In this document: positions 24,683-34,000 of the stretch, piece by piece
How the letters are laid out: every line of letters starts with the position of its first letter
Numbering within the stretch: position 1 is the stretch's first letter
Origin: Candidatus Edwardsbacteria bacterium RifOxyA12_full_54_48
Lineage (GTDB): Bacteria; Edwardsbacteria; AC1; EtOH8
Direction of reading: 5' to 3'
NCBI GenBank assembly: GCA_001777915.1
Contig: MFFN01000006.1
Coordinates: forward strand, 186,001-250,000
DNA length: 64,000 bases
Translations under genes and position numbers: made by a program
The notes under the pieces: model-generated
Told to the model about the DNA's origin: nothing
The model's database searches: none
What the model saw: the letters and a program-made list of their open reading frames with translations, nothing else

Positions 24683-27586
24683 TTACCTCAGCAGCATCAA
24701 CTTTCTGGTGGCGCTGAAATTCCCCGAGATCAATTTATAGAAATAGACCCCCTTGGCCGCTTCCCGGCCGCTGTTATCCCTGCCATTCCAGCTTACGGTA
24801 TAATTATCGGCAGCCTGCCTGGAATTTACCAGGGTCTTCACTTCGGCGCCCATAATGTTGTATATCGTCAGACTGGTATGTCCCGGATCTTTTAAAGAGT
24901 ATCTGATGGCCACTTTGCCGGTGGTGGGATTGGGATAGCTCTGCTCCAGCTTATAGTCAATTGCCCGAACCGGCCCGGAATAGCTTACCTGGATCGGCCC
25001 GAAGGTGGTTTCCTTGCCGGAGACATCGATCTCCACCAGCTTGAAGTAATATTCCCCTACCGCGGGAATGGAGGCATCGGTGAACTGGTAGTTGCTGGTC
25101 TCATAAACGGTGCCATTGCCGTTTACCGTGCCGACCTCGGCGAAGGATCCCTCCGCCTGGGTCGAGCGTTCGATCCTCCAGGACTGGCAGTTGATCTCGC
25201 TGGCGGTCTGCCATGACAGCAATATCCCTCCGGAAGATGGCGCGGCGGTAAAGCTGGCCAGGCTGACCGCGCCGGGCAGGCTGACGGTGGAGGCGAAATT
25301 GCCCCGGACGAAATTGGACTTGGTGGCCGTCACCGTCAGCTGGCCGGCATTGGCGGGGTTGATGGTGAAGGAAGCGTTGCCGCTGGCATCGCTCAGTTTG
25401 GAGGTGCAGATGTCGGTGGCCTTGGTCGATCCGTCCTTGGCCGGAACATTCATGTACAGCCCCACCAGGGCGCCCTGGACGTTGGTGTTGTTCTGCTTCT
25501 TGACGTTGACATTGAAGGTCTGGGAACCGGTATTGATGTTGGCATTATAGGTCACGTATTTGAAGGTGTCCGGCACCTGCGAGCAGAAGGTCATGAAGGG
25601 ATCGCCGAACACGTGGAACAGGTGGCAGGTGAATTCCTTGTAGTCGGCCGGGATGGCCGGGTCGGTATAGGTCTGGGTCATCAAATGCCACTTGCCGGAG
25701 ACCAGGGCGAAGGCCGGCCGCAAATCCTCGGTGTAGCGGTCGTAGGTCTGGCCGGCCCCGGCGTTGGGCACATCCCAGTTGTTGGTGCTGTTGAAGTTGG
25801 GCCACATCCCGTCCATGATCCCCATGATCAGGGCATCGTTGACGAAGGAGTAGGAGACCTCGGTGGCGCACATCACCCCCAGGGCCCCGTAACGGCTGCG
25901 GTGGAACAGCTCGGAAAAGGAGGTGGGGGCGGTGGTGACCTGGAAGGCCCCGGTCTGGCAGTTCATGGAGAAGACGAACGGCAGGTTGGTGTTGGTCAGG
26001 CTGGGAATGTTGGTGCTGGTGAAGGCCGGCTCGCCCCAGCCGGTGTACATGCCGTGGTCCCGGTGCATGATCATGAAGGTGCCGTTGTTGATGGCCGATA
26101 CCACCCCGGCCCCGGTGCCGGTGTTCCAGACCATGCCGGAGGGCACGGTATTGGCGATGTAGCCCTCTCCGGCCGTGCCGTAGGCCGCCACCAGGGCGCT
26201 GGGGTTGGTGGTGGACCAGGGGTCTCCGCCCACCGGACCCGAAGCGTCCACCAGGGCATACTGCTGCTGGGTGGTCTTGCCTAATTTATTCTTTAGGAAG
26301 CCACGGACGATCTCGGAGCACATCCCGAACCAGCGCTCGTCCTGCCAGCCGGCCGCCGACAGCGGCAGGTTGTAGAAGGTGGCGCTGGAGGGCGGGGCGG
26401 TCTCATACCGGATGATCTTCCGCACCATGGTGGAGCAGTGGGTGACGGTCTGGGCCGGCATCCGGGCGAACACCATCTCCGGAGCCCCGCCGTTGTCCCA
26501 GGTGGAGGCGGTGTTGGTGATATTGATATCGGCGAAGACATTGTCCGAGACATACTGGGGGTACCCGCCGGGGTGCAGCATAAGTTTGGACGAGGTCAGG
26601 CCGTAGGCCTTGCCGGAACTGGCTATGTCTGACATCATCAGCACCGCCAGCGGCTTGGTGGTCCAGGTGTTATAGGCATTGTCGATGAAGGCTTCCACCG
26701 AATCCGGGGTGGTGCCGGTCTCGGCGGTGGTGAATATGCCGGTCTTGATCCCCTGCTTCTTGCGGAACAGCTTTAAAGTATCGGCCCAGGCGATGAAGAT
26801 GGGATCGTTCGGCACTATGATGATATATTCAAACTGGCCAGCCTCCTTGGAGGGATCATCGGCGGCCAGCTTCTCGTGGATCTCGGAATATTTGGTGGGT
26901 TCCAGCGAGCTGTAGTTGATGATGTTCTGCTGCAGGATCCGCTCGAACATCGGATGTCGGTAAAGGTCGTCGCCGAACCCGCCCTTGCCCCCCTCGAAGG
27001 TGACCTCGACCTCCATATCGCGGCGGACGATCAGCTCTTTGGTGACCGGGTTATATCTGAAAGGCGCCAGCGACAGAATGAATACGTCAACTCCCCGCAT
27101 CTTTTGGACCGGGGACTTGATCACGAAATCGCTGGGGAAGAATTCGTTCTTGGAATAGACCACGGAATTTTTAGACAGTGGCTTGAACACCTTGTCCTGC
27201 TCGGTGGGGATCTCCATGCCCGGCGCGATGTCGATATTCTGAAATCTCTCCTCGCGGTAGGACAGGATCTTCACCCTGGGCGTCGCCCCGTTGGGGACCG
27301 CCACATAATTGCTGATCACCGGCAGGTCGGGATAGCCGGCGCCGATGGGCAGGATCGAGCCTTCGGTTACCACCGCCTGGGCCTTGGCTCCCTCAACATC
27401 CTTTTCCTCGAAATTGAAGCTGTTGACGGAATAGACCAAATTCAAGCTGCCCTTGGTCTGATTCTTAACGCTGATGCCGCGTTTTGACCAAGAGTCCTTA
27501 TAGGTAATGGTCTGGGTATTGGCAGCCCAGGAAATTCCGCAGATCGAAACCAGCAAACCAGCTATCAACAACTTATATTTCCCCAT
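24683..27586 (-). CDS. Secreted C25 gingipain-like cysteine protease with sorting domain
   Basis: The protein has 967 residues from the ATG at 27586. This start has AAGGAGAGG upstream and opens a signal peptide (MGKYKLLIAGLLVSICGISWA). A longer frame to 27634 would begin upstream of the predicted transcription start. An N-terminal C25 propeptide-like domain (to about 210) is followed by the caspase-like domain. It contains the probable catalytic His in MHRDHG (about 510) and the catalytic Cys in FSMNCQTGAF (about 542). A beta-sandwich domain, a WQTASEINCQSW module and a FlgD-like/T9SS sorting domain complete it. Family members cleave after Arg or Lys in gingipains. PorU, the T9SS sortase, is a relative, so a sortase role cannot be excluded. 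Confidence 0.92.
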   Translation of the reverse strand: MGKYKLLIAGLLVSICGISWAANTQTITYKDSWSKRGISVKNQTKGSLNLVYSVNSFNFEEKDVEGAKAQAVVTEGSILPIGAGYPDLPVISNYVAVPNGATPRVKILSYREERFQNIDIAPGMEIPTEQDKVFKPLSKNSVVYSKNEFFPSDFVIKSPVQKMRGVDVFILSLAPFRYNPVTKELIVRRDMEVEVTFEGGKGGFGDDLYRHPMFERILQQNIINYSSLEPTKYSEIHEKLAADDPSKEAGQFEYIIIVPNDPIFIAWADTLKLFRKKQGIKTGIFTTAETGTTPDSVEAFIDNAYNTWTTKPLAVLMMSDIASSGKAYGLTSSKLMLHPGGYPQYVSDNVFADINITNTASTWDNGGAPEMVFARMPAQTVTHCSTMVRKIIRYETAPPSSATFYNLPLSAAGWQDERWFGMCSEIVRGFLKNKLGKTTQQQYALVDASGPVGGDPWSTTNPSALVAAYGTAGEGYIANTVPSGMVWNTGTGAGVVSAINNGTFMIMHRDHGMYTGWGEPAFTSTNIPSLTNTNLPFVFSMNCQTGAFQVTTAPTSFSELFHRSRYGALGVMCATEVSYSFVNDALIMGIMDGMWPNFNSTNNWDVPNAGAGQTYDRYTEDLRPAFALVSGKWHLMTQTYTDPAIPADYKEFTCHLFHVFGDPFMTFCSQVPDTFKYVTYNANINTGSQTFNVNVKKQNNTNVQGALVGLYMNVPAKDGSTKATDICTSKLSDASGNASFTINPANAGQLTVTATKSNFVRGNFASTVSLPGAVSLASFTAAPSSGGILLSWQTASEINCQSWRIERSTQAEGSFAEVGTVNGNGTVYETSNYQFTDASIPAVGEYYFKLVEIDVSGKETTFGPIQVSYSGPVRAIDYKLEQSYPNPTTGKVAIRYSLKDPGHTSLTIYNIMGAEVKTLVNSRQAADNYTVSWNGRDNSGREAAKGVYFYKLISGNFSATRKLMLLR

Positions 27587-27629
27587 CGTCCCTCTCCTTG
27601 AATAATTTATATTTACAATGATTTTATGT

Positions 27630-27645
27630 TGCAATTATTATACCA
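27630..27645 (-). promoter_or_regulatory. Sigma-54 promoter of the C25 peptidase gene
   Basis: The minus strand reads TGGTAT-AATAA-TTGCAA, with GG (27644-27643) and GC (27632-27631) exactly 10 bases apart. The predicted start near 27619 gives a leader of about 33 bases to the ATG at 27586. Confidence 0.65.
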
Positions 27646-27782
27646 TTACTTAATATTTATTTAGTCTATAACTCATTGGTTATCAATAATATAGGAATCA
27701 ATATTTTTATCATTGCCCCCGCTAATATTAAAATATGCAATATTACATGCTAATCTGCTAATTAACAGCGAGTTATGCGTAG

Positions 27783-27794
27783 TGCAATAATTGC
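27783..27794 (-). promoter_or_regulatory. Possible activator site upstream of the C25 peptidase
   Basis: The minus strand reads GCAATTATTGCA followed by CTACGCATAA, about 165-175 bases upstream of the predicted start. It matches the palindrome seen upstream of the other sigma-54 protease genes. Confidence 0.4.
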
Positions 27795-27911
27795 TTTTCA
27801 ACTCTTTCTTGACTTTTCTAAACTTTGGATCAAGTACGCATCCGGTCCATATTATCATATATTTTGGGGCTTAATTATTAACGCGGCAATTGAATAGGTT
27901 AATAATACCAA

Positions 27912-28074
27912 TTGTCATGCCATTCCCGCATCAAGTGCAGGATAAAATCCGAATGGCATCCCGACCTGGATTCCCTCTGGAAGCCTGCCCTGAGTAAGGC
28001 AAGCAAGCCCTGCTGGCTCAGGGTTTATGCTGAATGCAATGAAGTGCTGGAATGACAGGGGCGGGAATGACAAG
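27912..28074. repeat. Inverted-repeat intergenic element, copy 3 (MITE-like)
   Basis: The element starts TTGTCATGCCATTCCCGC and ends GCGGGAATGACAA, giving imperfect terminal inverted repeats of about 13-18 bases around 130 bases of non-coding sequence. Related ends occur at 6113-6229 and 24500-24575. Confidence 0.6.
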
Positions 28075-28235
28075 TTGCCGGGTTTAATCGCCGGTGTAAT
28101 AATATCCTGGCAAACGTAATAGAATCTTGCATAGGCGGGGTCGGCCTACAGGGCCAGAGTATATGCCGAAAATGATCTGCCGCAGTCCCCTTTCGTCCCC
28201 CAGATCAGGCCGCGGTAAAATATGCGGCAAACGGA

Positions 28236-30314
28236 TCAGTTTATTTTATATAAAGTCTTTAGCTTTCTCAAATTTTCGGCGGCCTCCGAATTTGGATCTA
28301 TGGCAGCCCCTTTTGACAGATACCTGACGGCCTCCCGGGGCCTCCCCCGGGTGATCAGCATCATGCCCATCCGGTTATAGGCCCAAGTGTTCAGCGGGTC
28401 TATGGACTTCAAAATCTTGGCGTAATATTTTTCGGCCGCTTCGTAATTTCCTTCCCTTTCGCGGATATATCCGATATTGCAGTAGGCCTCGGTGATGTTC
28501 TTGTCCAGGGCGATGGCCTTTGAATATTCCTCCACCGCCTGGCTGTTTTGCCCCTTGGTCAGGTGGATATTCCCCAGATTGTTGTGCAGGCTGGCATCCT
28601 GGCCGTCAATGGCCAACCCCTGCCGGACGTAACTCTCCGCCAGGACCAGATCCCTCTGGTAATAATAATTGAAGGCCGCCAGATAGGGGGTTACCATGCG
28701 GGGATTTTGTTCCATGGCCCGGGATAATTCCTGCTGAAATTTATCCGCCGGCGCCGCTGGATCGGTGAAGATCGGGTTGATATATTTATATTGGTATTTC
28801 AGGATAGGGTCGCCATGCTTGCCGATCCTTTTGGCGAACACCAGGCAGATATCATCCCAATATACCAGGGCCCACCGGCTGCTGCCGGATAGATATTCAT
28901 GCAGTCGGCTGCTGAGGGATTTCCCGCTGCGGGGATAGCGCAGCAGAGCCAGGTCCACGCCATATCCATTCATCAGGGCGGTGTCCCCCTTGATGATGGA
29001 TACATAATCCTCCAAAACATGCCTGAAGGGCGACATCCGGCCGTCGATGAAGACCGGGACATGGTTCCAGATCAGATAACCGCCGTCCATAAGGTCGTTA
29101 AGGATCTTGGGATCGGGAAAATTCTCCTTTACGAATCTCGTCCCCTCCACCGGAAAGGCCCGGCCATCCAGTCCCAAGGGATGCGTCCCGGCAGGCTTTT
29201 CGGTGAATCCCGGGCCTAACAGGACCCCGGCCAGTGCGACGCCCAGGCAGGCCGCCCAGAAAAGCGGTTTGGCCGATAGGTTGGAATATTTCCGGAATAA
29301 TTTAACGGAAAAACCGGTGAGTATCTGGCTCCAGTTTGCCGCCGTGAACCCCAGGGTGGCAAAGACGAAAAGCGGGACGAACCTGACGGCATAAAAGGCC
29401 AGGTAGAAAAATGCCAGCCATAACAGCAGGCTGGACAACCGGAAATTCCGCCAGTTTAAGATGATCCCCAGGGCGGAGAAGGCCATCCAGCCCAGGCCCC
29501 ATCTTACCGCGGCATCGCCCATGATGGAAGGAGAAAAGATGGAGGTATATTCATGGATGGTGCCGTAGATCAGCCGGTCAAACTCGATCAGCCGGGGGTC
29601 GAAATAGAATTTAAAGAAGGGCTTGACCAGGGAGATCCCGTAGGGGTTGATCAAGGTAGCCAGACAGGCGATCAAAAACCCCAGGATCAGTATCCGGAAG
29701 GGTGACCAGCGGCCCTGGCGAAAACCGGTCAGCAGGGAATCCAGTAGGTATATGAATAGAACCACCAGGCCGGACATCAGGCCCAGATGGGAATTGGCCC
29801 ACAGCATGAAACCGGCGGCGGCGATGATAAGGAAGGCTCTGGCCGATATACCGTCCCGCTCCAGCAGATCCAGCAGAAAGATCTCGGCCGTCAGGGCCAG
29901 AAAGGTTACCAGCTGAACCCGCTCGCTGAAGCCTATCCGGCCGGCCATCACCGCCAAAGCCATGACCAATAGGGTTATCAGCGGGTTCAATCCCCGTCTC
30001 CGGGACGCGATTATTCCTATAAAAAAGATCAGGTTAAGCAATAGGATCTTTAATATCACTATCCCCGGGAAGCCGGCGAACTTGTGCAGGCCGTGAAGGA
30101 TGACCGACGGCAGCCATTCGTGCATCACCCAGGGCTGGCCGTTAGCGGTATGGCTCCAGAGATCGGTATGAGGTATCTGGCCGCTTTCGGCGATATGGCG
30201 GCCGGTGGTCAGCATGATCCACAGATCGGGATCGGACACCGGGGTCAATGAGAGCCCGGTGATCAGCACCAGCAAGGAGCCGCCGGCCAGCAGCCATTTC
30301 CAGTTATTTCTCAT
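28236..30314 (-). CDS. Polytopic membrane protein with C-terminal TPR repeats
   Basis: The protein has 692 residues from the ATG at 30314 (a TTG lies directly before it; no clear ribosome site). About ten hydrophobic segments occupy residues 1-360, starting with LLAGGSLLVLITGLSL. The first loop has SDPDLWIMLTTGRHI and WVMHEW, an acidic arrangement typical of GT-C-type polytopic glycosyltransferases and related membrane proteins. A soluble middle part includes FIDGRMSPF and VYWDDICLVF. Residues from about 560 form three TPR units with the A-Y-N-G-Y pattern. It is a clear paralogue of the protein at 35264-37399 (shared DPDL, TGR, DLWSHTA-GQPW, HEW). Catalytic function is not proven; it may handle lipid-linked sugars. 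Confidence 0.85.
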   Translation of the reverse strand: MRNNWKWLLAGGSLLVLITGLSLTPVSDPDLWIMLTTGRHIAESGQIPHTDLWSHTANGQPWVMHEWLPSVILHGLHKFAGFPGIVILKILLLNLIFFIGIIASRRRGLNPLITLLVMALAVMAGRIGFSERVQLVTFLALTAEIFLLDLLERDGISARAFLIIAAAGFMLWANSHLGLMSGLVVLFIYLLDSLLTGFRQGRWSPFRILILGFLIACLATLINPYGISLVKPFFKFYFDPRLIEFDRLIYGTIHEYTSIFSPSIMGDAAVRWGLGWMAFSALGIILNWRNFRLSSLLLWLAFFYLAFYAVRFVPLFVFATLGFTAANWSQILTGFSVKLFRKYSNLSAKPLFWAACLGVALAGVLLGPGFTEKPAGTHPLGLDGRAFPVEGTRFVKENFPDPKILNDLMDGGYLIWNHVPVFIDGRMSPFRHVLEDYVSIIKGDTALMNGYGVDLALLRYPRSGKSLSSRLHEYLSGSSRWALVYWDDICLVFAKRIGKHGDPILKYQYKYINPIFTDPAAPADKFQQELSRAMEQNPRMVTPYLAAFNYYYQRDLVLAESYVRQGLAIDGQDASLHNNLGNIHLTKGQNSQAVEEYSKAIALDKNITEAYCNIGYIREREGNYEAAEKYYAKILKSIDPLNTWAYNRMGMMLITRGRPREAVRYLSKGAAIDPNSEAAENLRKLKTLYKIN

Positions 30315-30350
30315 CAACAGTCAGAACGATACGGTTTGGAATCAAATAAA

Positions 30351-30379
30351 AAGGCTTTCTCCATTACGGAGAAGGCCTT
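30351..30379 (-). terminator. Rho-independent terminator of the MshEN-like gene
   Basis: A 12-bp stem with one mismatch (AAGGCTTTCTCC against GGAGAAGGCCTT) has a 5-base loop and is followed by TTTTTA on the minus strand. A second, weaker hairpin lies just before it. Confidence 0.75.
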
Positions 30380-30407
30380 AAAACAGATGGCGCCCTTTTG
30401 GCGGCCA

Positions 30408-30617
30408 TCAATCGTGGCCCTGGACAGATAAGGCCCTTTTTACTTCCTCTTCCTGTATATAGCCCAGTTCCACCAGGCACTCTCCGATCCGTTTCCCGGC
30501 GCCCTGCATCTGGTGCCGACGGGCTTCATTAATGTGCTCTATGGAAACGTAGCCCAGGGAGACCATGATCTCCCCGATCATCTTATGCGATCCCATCATT
30601 GTAAATATTCCATCCAA
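30408..30617 (-). CDS. Stand-alone MshEN-like (GspE N-terminal) mini-protein
   Basis: The protein has 69 residues (the start is uncertain: ATGs at 30617, 30599 and 30581 are in frame). Almost the whole product is two copies of the motif IGE-(I/C)-(M/L)-V-x-LGY-(V/I)-x5-(I/V)-x2-A-x4-Q, the signature half-repeats of MshEN domains. In type II secretion and pilus ATPases this domain sits at the N-terminus and in some proteins binds cyclic di-GMP. Here no ATPase is attached or adjacent. The first repeat lacks the usual Arg before the G (KMIGE), while the second has KRIGE. It may be a small cyclic-di-GMP adaptor. The terminator at 30351-30379 supports a separate transcript. Confidence 0.78.
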   Translation of the reverse strand: MDGIFTMMGSHKMIGEIMVSLGYVSIEHINEARRHQMQGAGKRIGECLVELGYIQEEEVKRALSVQGHD

Positions 30618-30966
30618 TTAGATTTATTTTCAAGCCCTGGTTAAACTAACCGCCGCCGATAGACCAGCTTGACGGGGAAACTGGTGTAAACCACTGAAAC
30701 ACGGAACTACTGAAAATAAAACCCCTCCCCGCTAAAAACGCGAATACTCGCGAAAATTATTAAACTCGATCTTTCGCACTGGTTATTATTCCAATAATTC
30801 AGTGTTTCCATACCTGCCTGACGTTGGCCGAATGGCCGGTGGTTTCGATACGCTTTTTATGCTACTCAATCACCGGCTGTATCGAGACCAGGAAGGCCGG
30901 CATACACAAGCGTGGTTAAACTTGTCCTGTCTGTGTGCCGAACTTTGGTTCGCCTGATTTAAAGAA
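30618..30966. other. Intergenic region with nothing recognised
   Basis: I see no gene, RNA gene or strong repeat in these bases. Confidence 0.5.
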
Positions 30967-30994
30967 GGGCGGCGTCCATGTCGGAACGCCGCCC
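30967..30994 (-). terminator. Terminator hairpin of the M6 protease gene
   Basis: A 9-bp G+C-rich stem (GGGCGGCGT with ACGCCGCCC) lies 14 bases after the stop at 31009. The T-run is weak. Confidence 0.65.
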
Positions 30995-31008
30995 CGGGGT
31001 GGGATGGT

Positions 31009-34000
31009 TTATCTCAAGACCATCATCTTCTTGGTGGCATTGAACTCTCCGGAGTTCAGCTTGTAGAAGTACACTCCGTTGGAGACCGTCTGCCCCTGGT
31101 TGTCCCTGCCGTCCCAGTGGATCGTGTAGAAGTTGGCATCCTGTTTGGCGTTCACCAGGGTCTTGACCTCTTCGCCCAGCAGGTTGTAGATCTTCAGGCT
31201 GGTCTGGCCGGGATTCTTAAGCGAGTACTTGATGGTGGTCGGCCGGTTCCCGATGGGGTTGGGATAATTCTGGGCCAGGGCGTATACCGAGCCCACCACC
31301 ACCGAGATCGGTCCGTGATAGGTCTTCTCTCCGGTCTTGGAGACGTCGACCAGGCGGTAGTAGTACACGCCAACCGACGGAACTTTGTCGGTGTAGGAGT
31401 ACTTGTCACCGTAGGGATTGGTCCCGTCCACGTCGATGGACCAGACATTGGTGAAGCTCTCGTTGTCGACCGAGCGCTCCAGCTCCCACTTGTAGTTGTC
31501 CATCTCGGAGGCGGTCTGCCAGTTGATGGTCACCGCATTGCCGCCGGACAGGACGCAGGCGAACTCTGTCAGCTCCACCGCGGTGGGGATCAGGGGAGCG
31601 CTTACCGAGGCGCCCCAGGTTCCCTCGCCGTAGTAGTTGAGGGTCTTGATGGTGTAGACATAGGCGATCTTGGCTCCGGCGCCCACGTCGGTCCAGGTAT
31701 GAGTGGCCGGTCCGCCGTAAACATTCTGGACCCTGATCCGCTCATCGGCCGAGCTGGGCGGGGTGGTGGTTCCCGGGGCCTGGCGGTAGATGATATACTG
31801 GGCCACCTTCTGGGCGTCGTCATTGGACTTCCACCAGTCCAACCGGTTGTCGGCGCCGGTGTCGGTCACCTTGACGCTGTCCGGAGGAGTGGGCAGCACG
31901 AAGTCGGTCATGTCAACCTTGTAGATCTTGCCCTCGTCCATGGAGGCGCAATACAGGTAGAACCTGGTGCCGGCGGCGCCGGGGACGAAGGCGGCCGATC
32001 CCACCGGGGCGTAGGGCACGCCGGCGGCGTTGGTGGCCTCGATGGCCGAGCCGTAGGTGCCGTAGGAGCCGTAGCTGGACGGTCCGGGCATGATATCTTG
32101 AGTGGTGGCGTTGACGGCACTGCGGCGGAACAGATAGTTCATCCATACCGAGGAGGTCCAGATGCTGGAGCCGTCGTATTCCAGGGCCCGGCCGTTCCAC
32201 CATTCTCCCTTGCCGTTGATGGTGTTCGCCGAAGCTCCGTCATCGTCCCAGCTGTAGCCGTAGCGTTTGACCGCGGTGCCGGAGGCCGGTTTGCTGTAGA
32301 CCATCAGGGATTCGGAATACATCTCGTAATTTTGCCAGTAGGCCCACAATGAATCGCCGGCGATCAGGTTCGGACCAAAGGTGTCTATAACCGCAGGACC
32401 CATGGCTATGCCGCGGATGCGCTTCATCGGGGTGCCGCCCCAGGAACAGTTGGGGGCCAGGAAGCCCGATACATGGGTGGTGGCGCGGTTGGTCTGGATG
32501 ATGGAATCCTGCAGGGATATCCACAGGTTCTTGGCATTGTCGATATCGATGCCGCCGCCATAATGCGCGGCCGAATGCCACGGACCATGGTTGTTGGCCG
32601 AGCGGATGGTGTCGCCGCCCACGCCGCCCACCAACGGGCTATTGGTGGTATTCTTCTTGACCGCATAGATCCTGGTCTGGAAGGTGGCGTTGTCCAGGTT
32701 GGCGTTGCATAAGAACAGGGTATCGGCCAGTATGGCCACCGAGGAGGGCTGGATCCGGTATCCCCAGGTGGTTCCGCCCACCCGGATATCGGTGAAGTCG
32801 TAGCTCTTGACCACCTGCAGGCCGCTGACCCTCAGGCCGAAGTTGCTGGTGGTGCTGTAGGCCGGGGTGGTGCTGCGGAAGATGACCCCGAACACTATGT
32901 CGGTGAACTTGGGGACGTCCTTTTTGATCTTGACCACGAACGGGCCGCTCTGGGCCTCGGCATTGGTGGCCAGGGCCCCGCTGCCCACCGTTACCGTGGT
33001 AAGGGGGCTGATGCTCTCCACATAGGCTCCGCCGCTGACCACATACAGCGAACAACGGGCCCCGGCGGTGATGGCGGTGCCGGTGTTGCGGAAGGTCACC
33101 TTAAGGGTGTCGGTCTCCCAGGGATCCAGCATGGCATTATTGTTGTTGGCGGTGTTCACCACGATGGGATCCTTGACCACTACCGATACGTATCCCACCG
33201 AGGGGGCGGTAACCAAGCCGGTGCGGGCCACCCGGAAGGTCATGGTGGGGCCCTCGGCCGAAACGTCGTAGATCCAGGGGCCGTTGCCGTTGCCGTTGCC
33301 GGCGCCACGGTTGGTCTTGCAGTTGGGGCTGGACAGCGAATCTATGGCGTTCTCGGTGTAGCCGCCGGCCGAGAAGTCGTTGGCCGAATAGCAGGCGTTG
33401 CTGGGATTGCGGGGGAAGTTGGAATCGCCGGCCGCATAGTTGATGTTGGGATTGAAGCCGGGCTGTTCCACCCAGGAGTAATAATACTTTTCGCAGGGCG
33501 GGCCGTCGTTGAAGCGGGTCTGGAGCCCCATCCGGGTGTCGATATGGGTGATGATCAGGCCGCTCTCGGAGGTGCCTATCTCATAGGGTGGGGTCCGGCT
33601 GCGCAGCTCCACGAAGAACACCTGGCCGGAATCCCGGAAGGCCATGTTGCGGACCCGCCACAGGCGGATGCCGCTGGTGGGATTGCCCCGGCGGGCCTCT
33701 CCGGAGGAATCCAGGGCGGCGATGGTGTACTGACCGTCGCCGCGGTAGGCGCTGGAGATGGAGTCGGTGTTGCCCACCGCGCCGCTGGTCAGCCAGCCGT
33801 CAATCGAGCCGATGGCGCCGTCAACGTCATAGACCAGGTGGCCGCCGGGGAACGAAGGCTGGTCGCCGCCCTCGATGCCGTTCCAGGAGCCGTTGTCCAT
33901 CAAGGACCATTCGCCCCAGGGGGTGCCGGAGTAGCCGTAGTCGTACAGGTCGGGTCCGCCGATCTGGTGGAACATCTCGTGAGCGAAGACTCCCAGCTGG

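Larger units (their letters stand above)
27646..28235. other. Intergenic region with activator site and repeat element
   Basis: I see no credible gene here; a 61-codon open frame at 27673-27858 lacks a ribosome site and is AT-rich noise. The stretch holds the palindrome at 27783-27794 and an inverted-repeat element at 27912-28074. Confidence 0.55.

Noticed and set aside
24683-27586. Reading the C25 protease as the T9SS sortase PorU
   Set aside because: It carries its own sorting domain and a typical protease architecture, no translocon gene is nearby, and it shares the promoter type of the exoproteases. A secreted effector is the simpler reading.
30750-30930. Possible insertion sequence remnant between the MshEN-like gene and the M6 gene
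   Set aside because: No transposase fragment, terminal repeat or target duplication could be found; the stretch looks like plain intergenic DNA.
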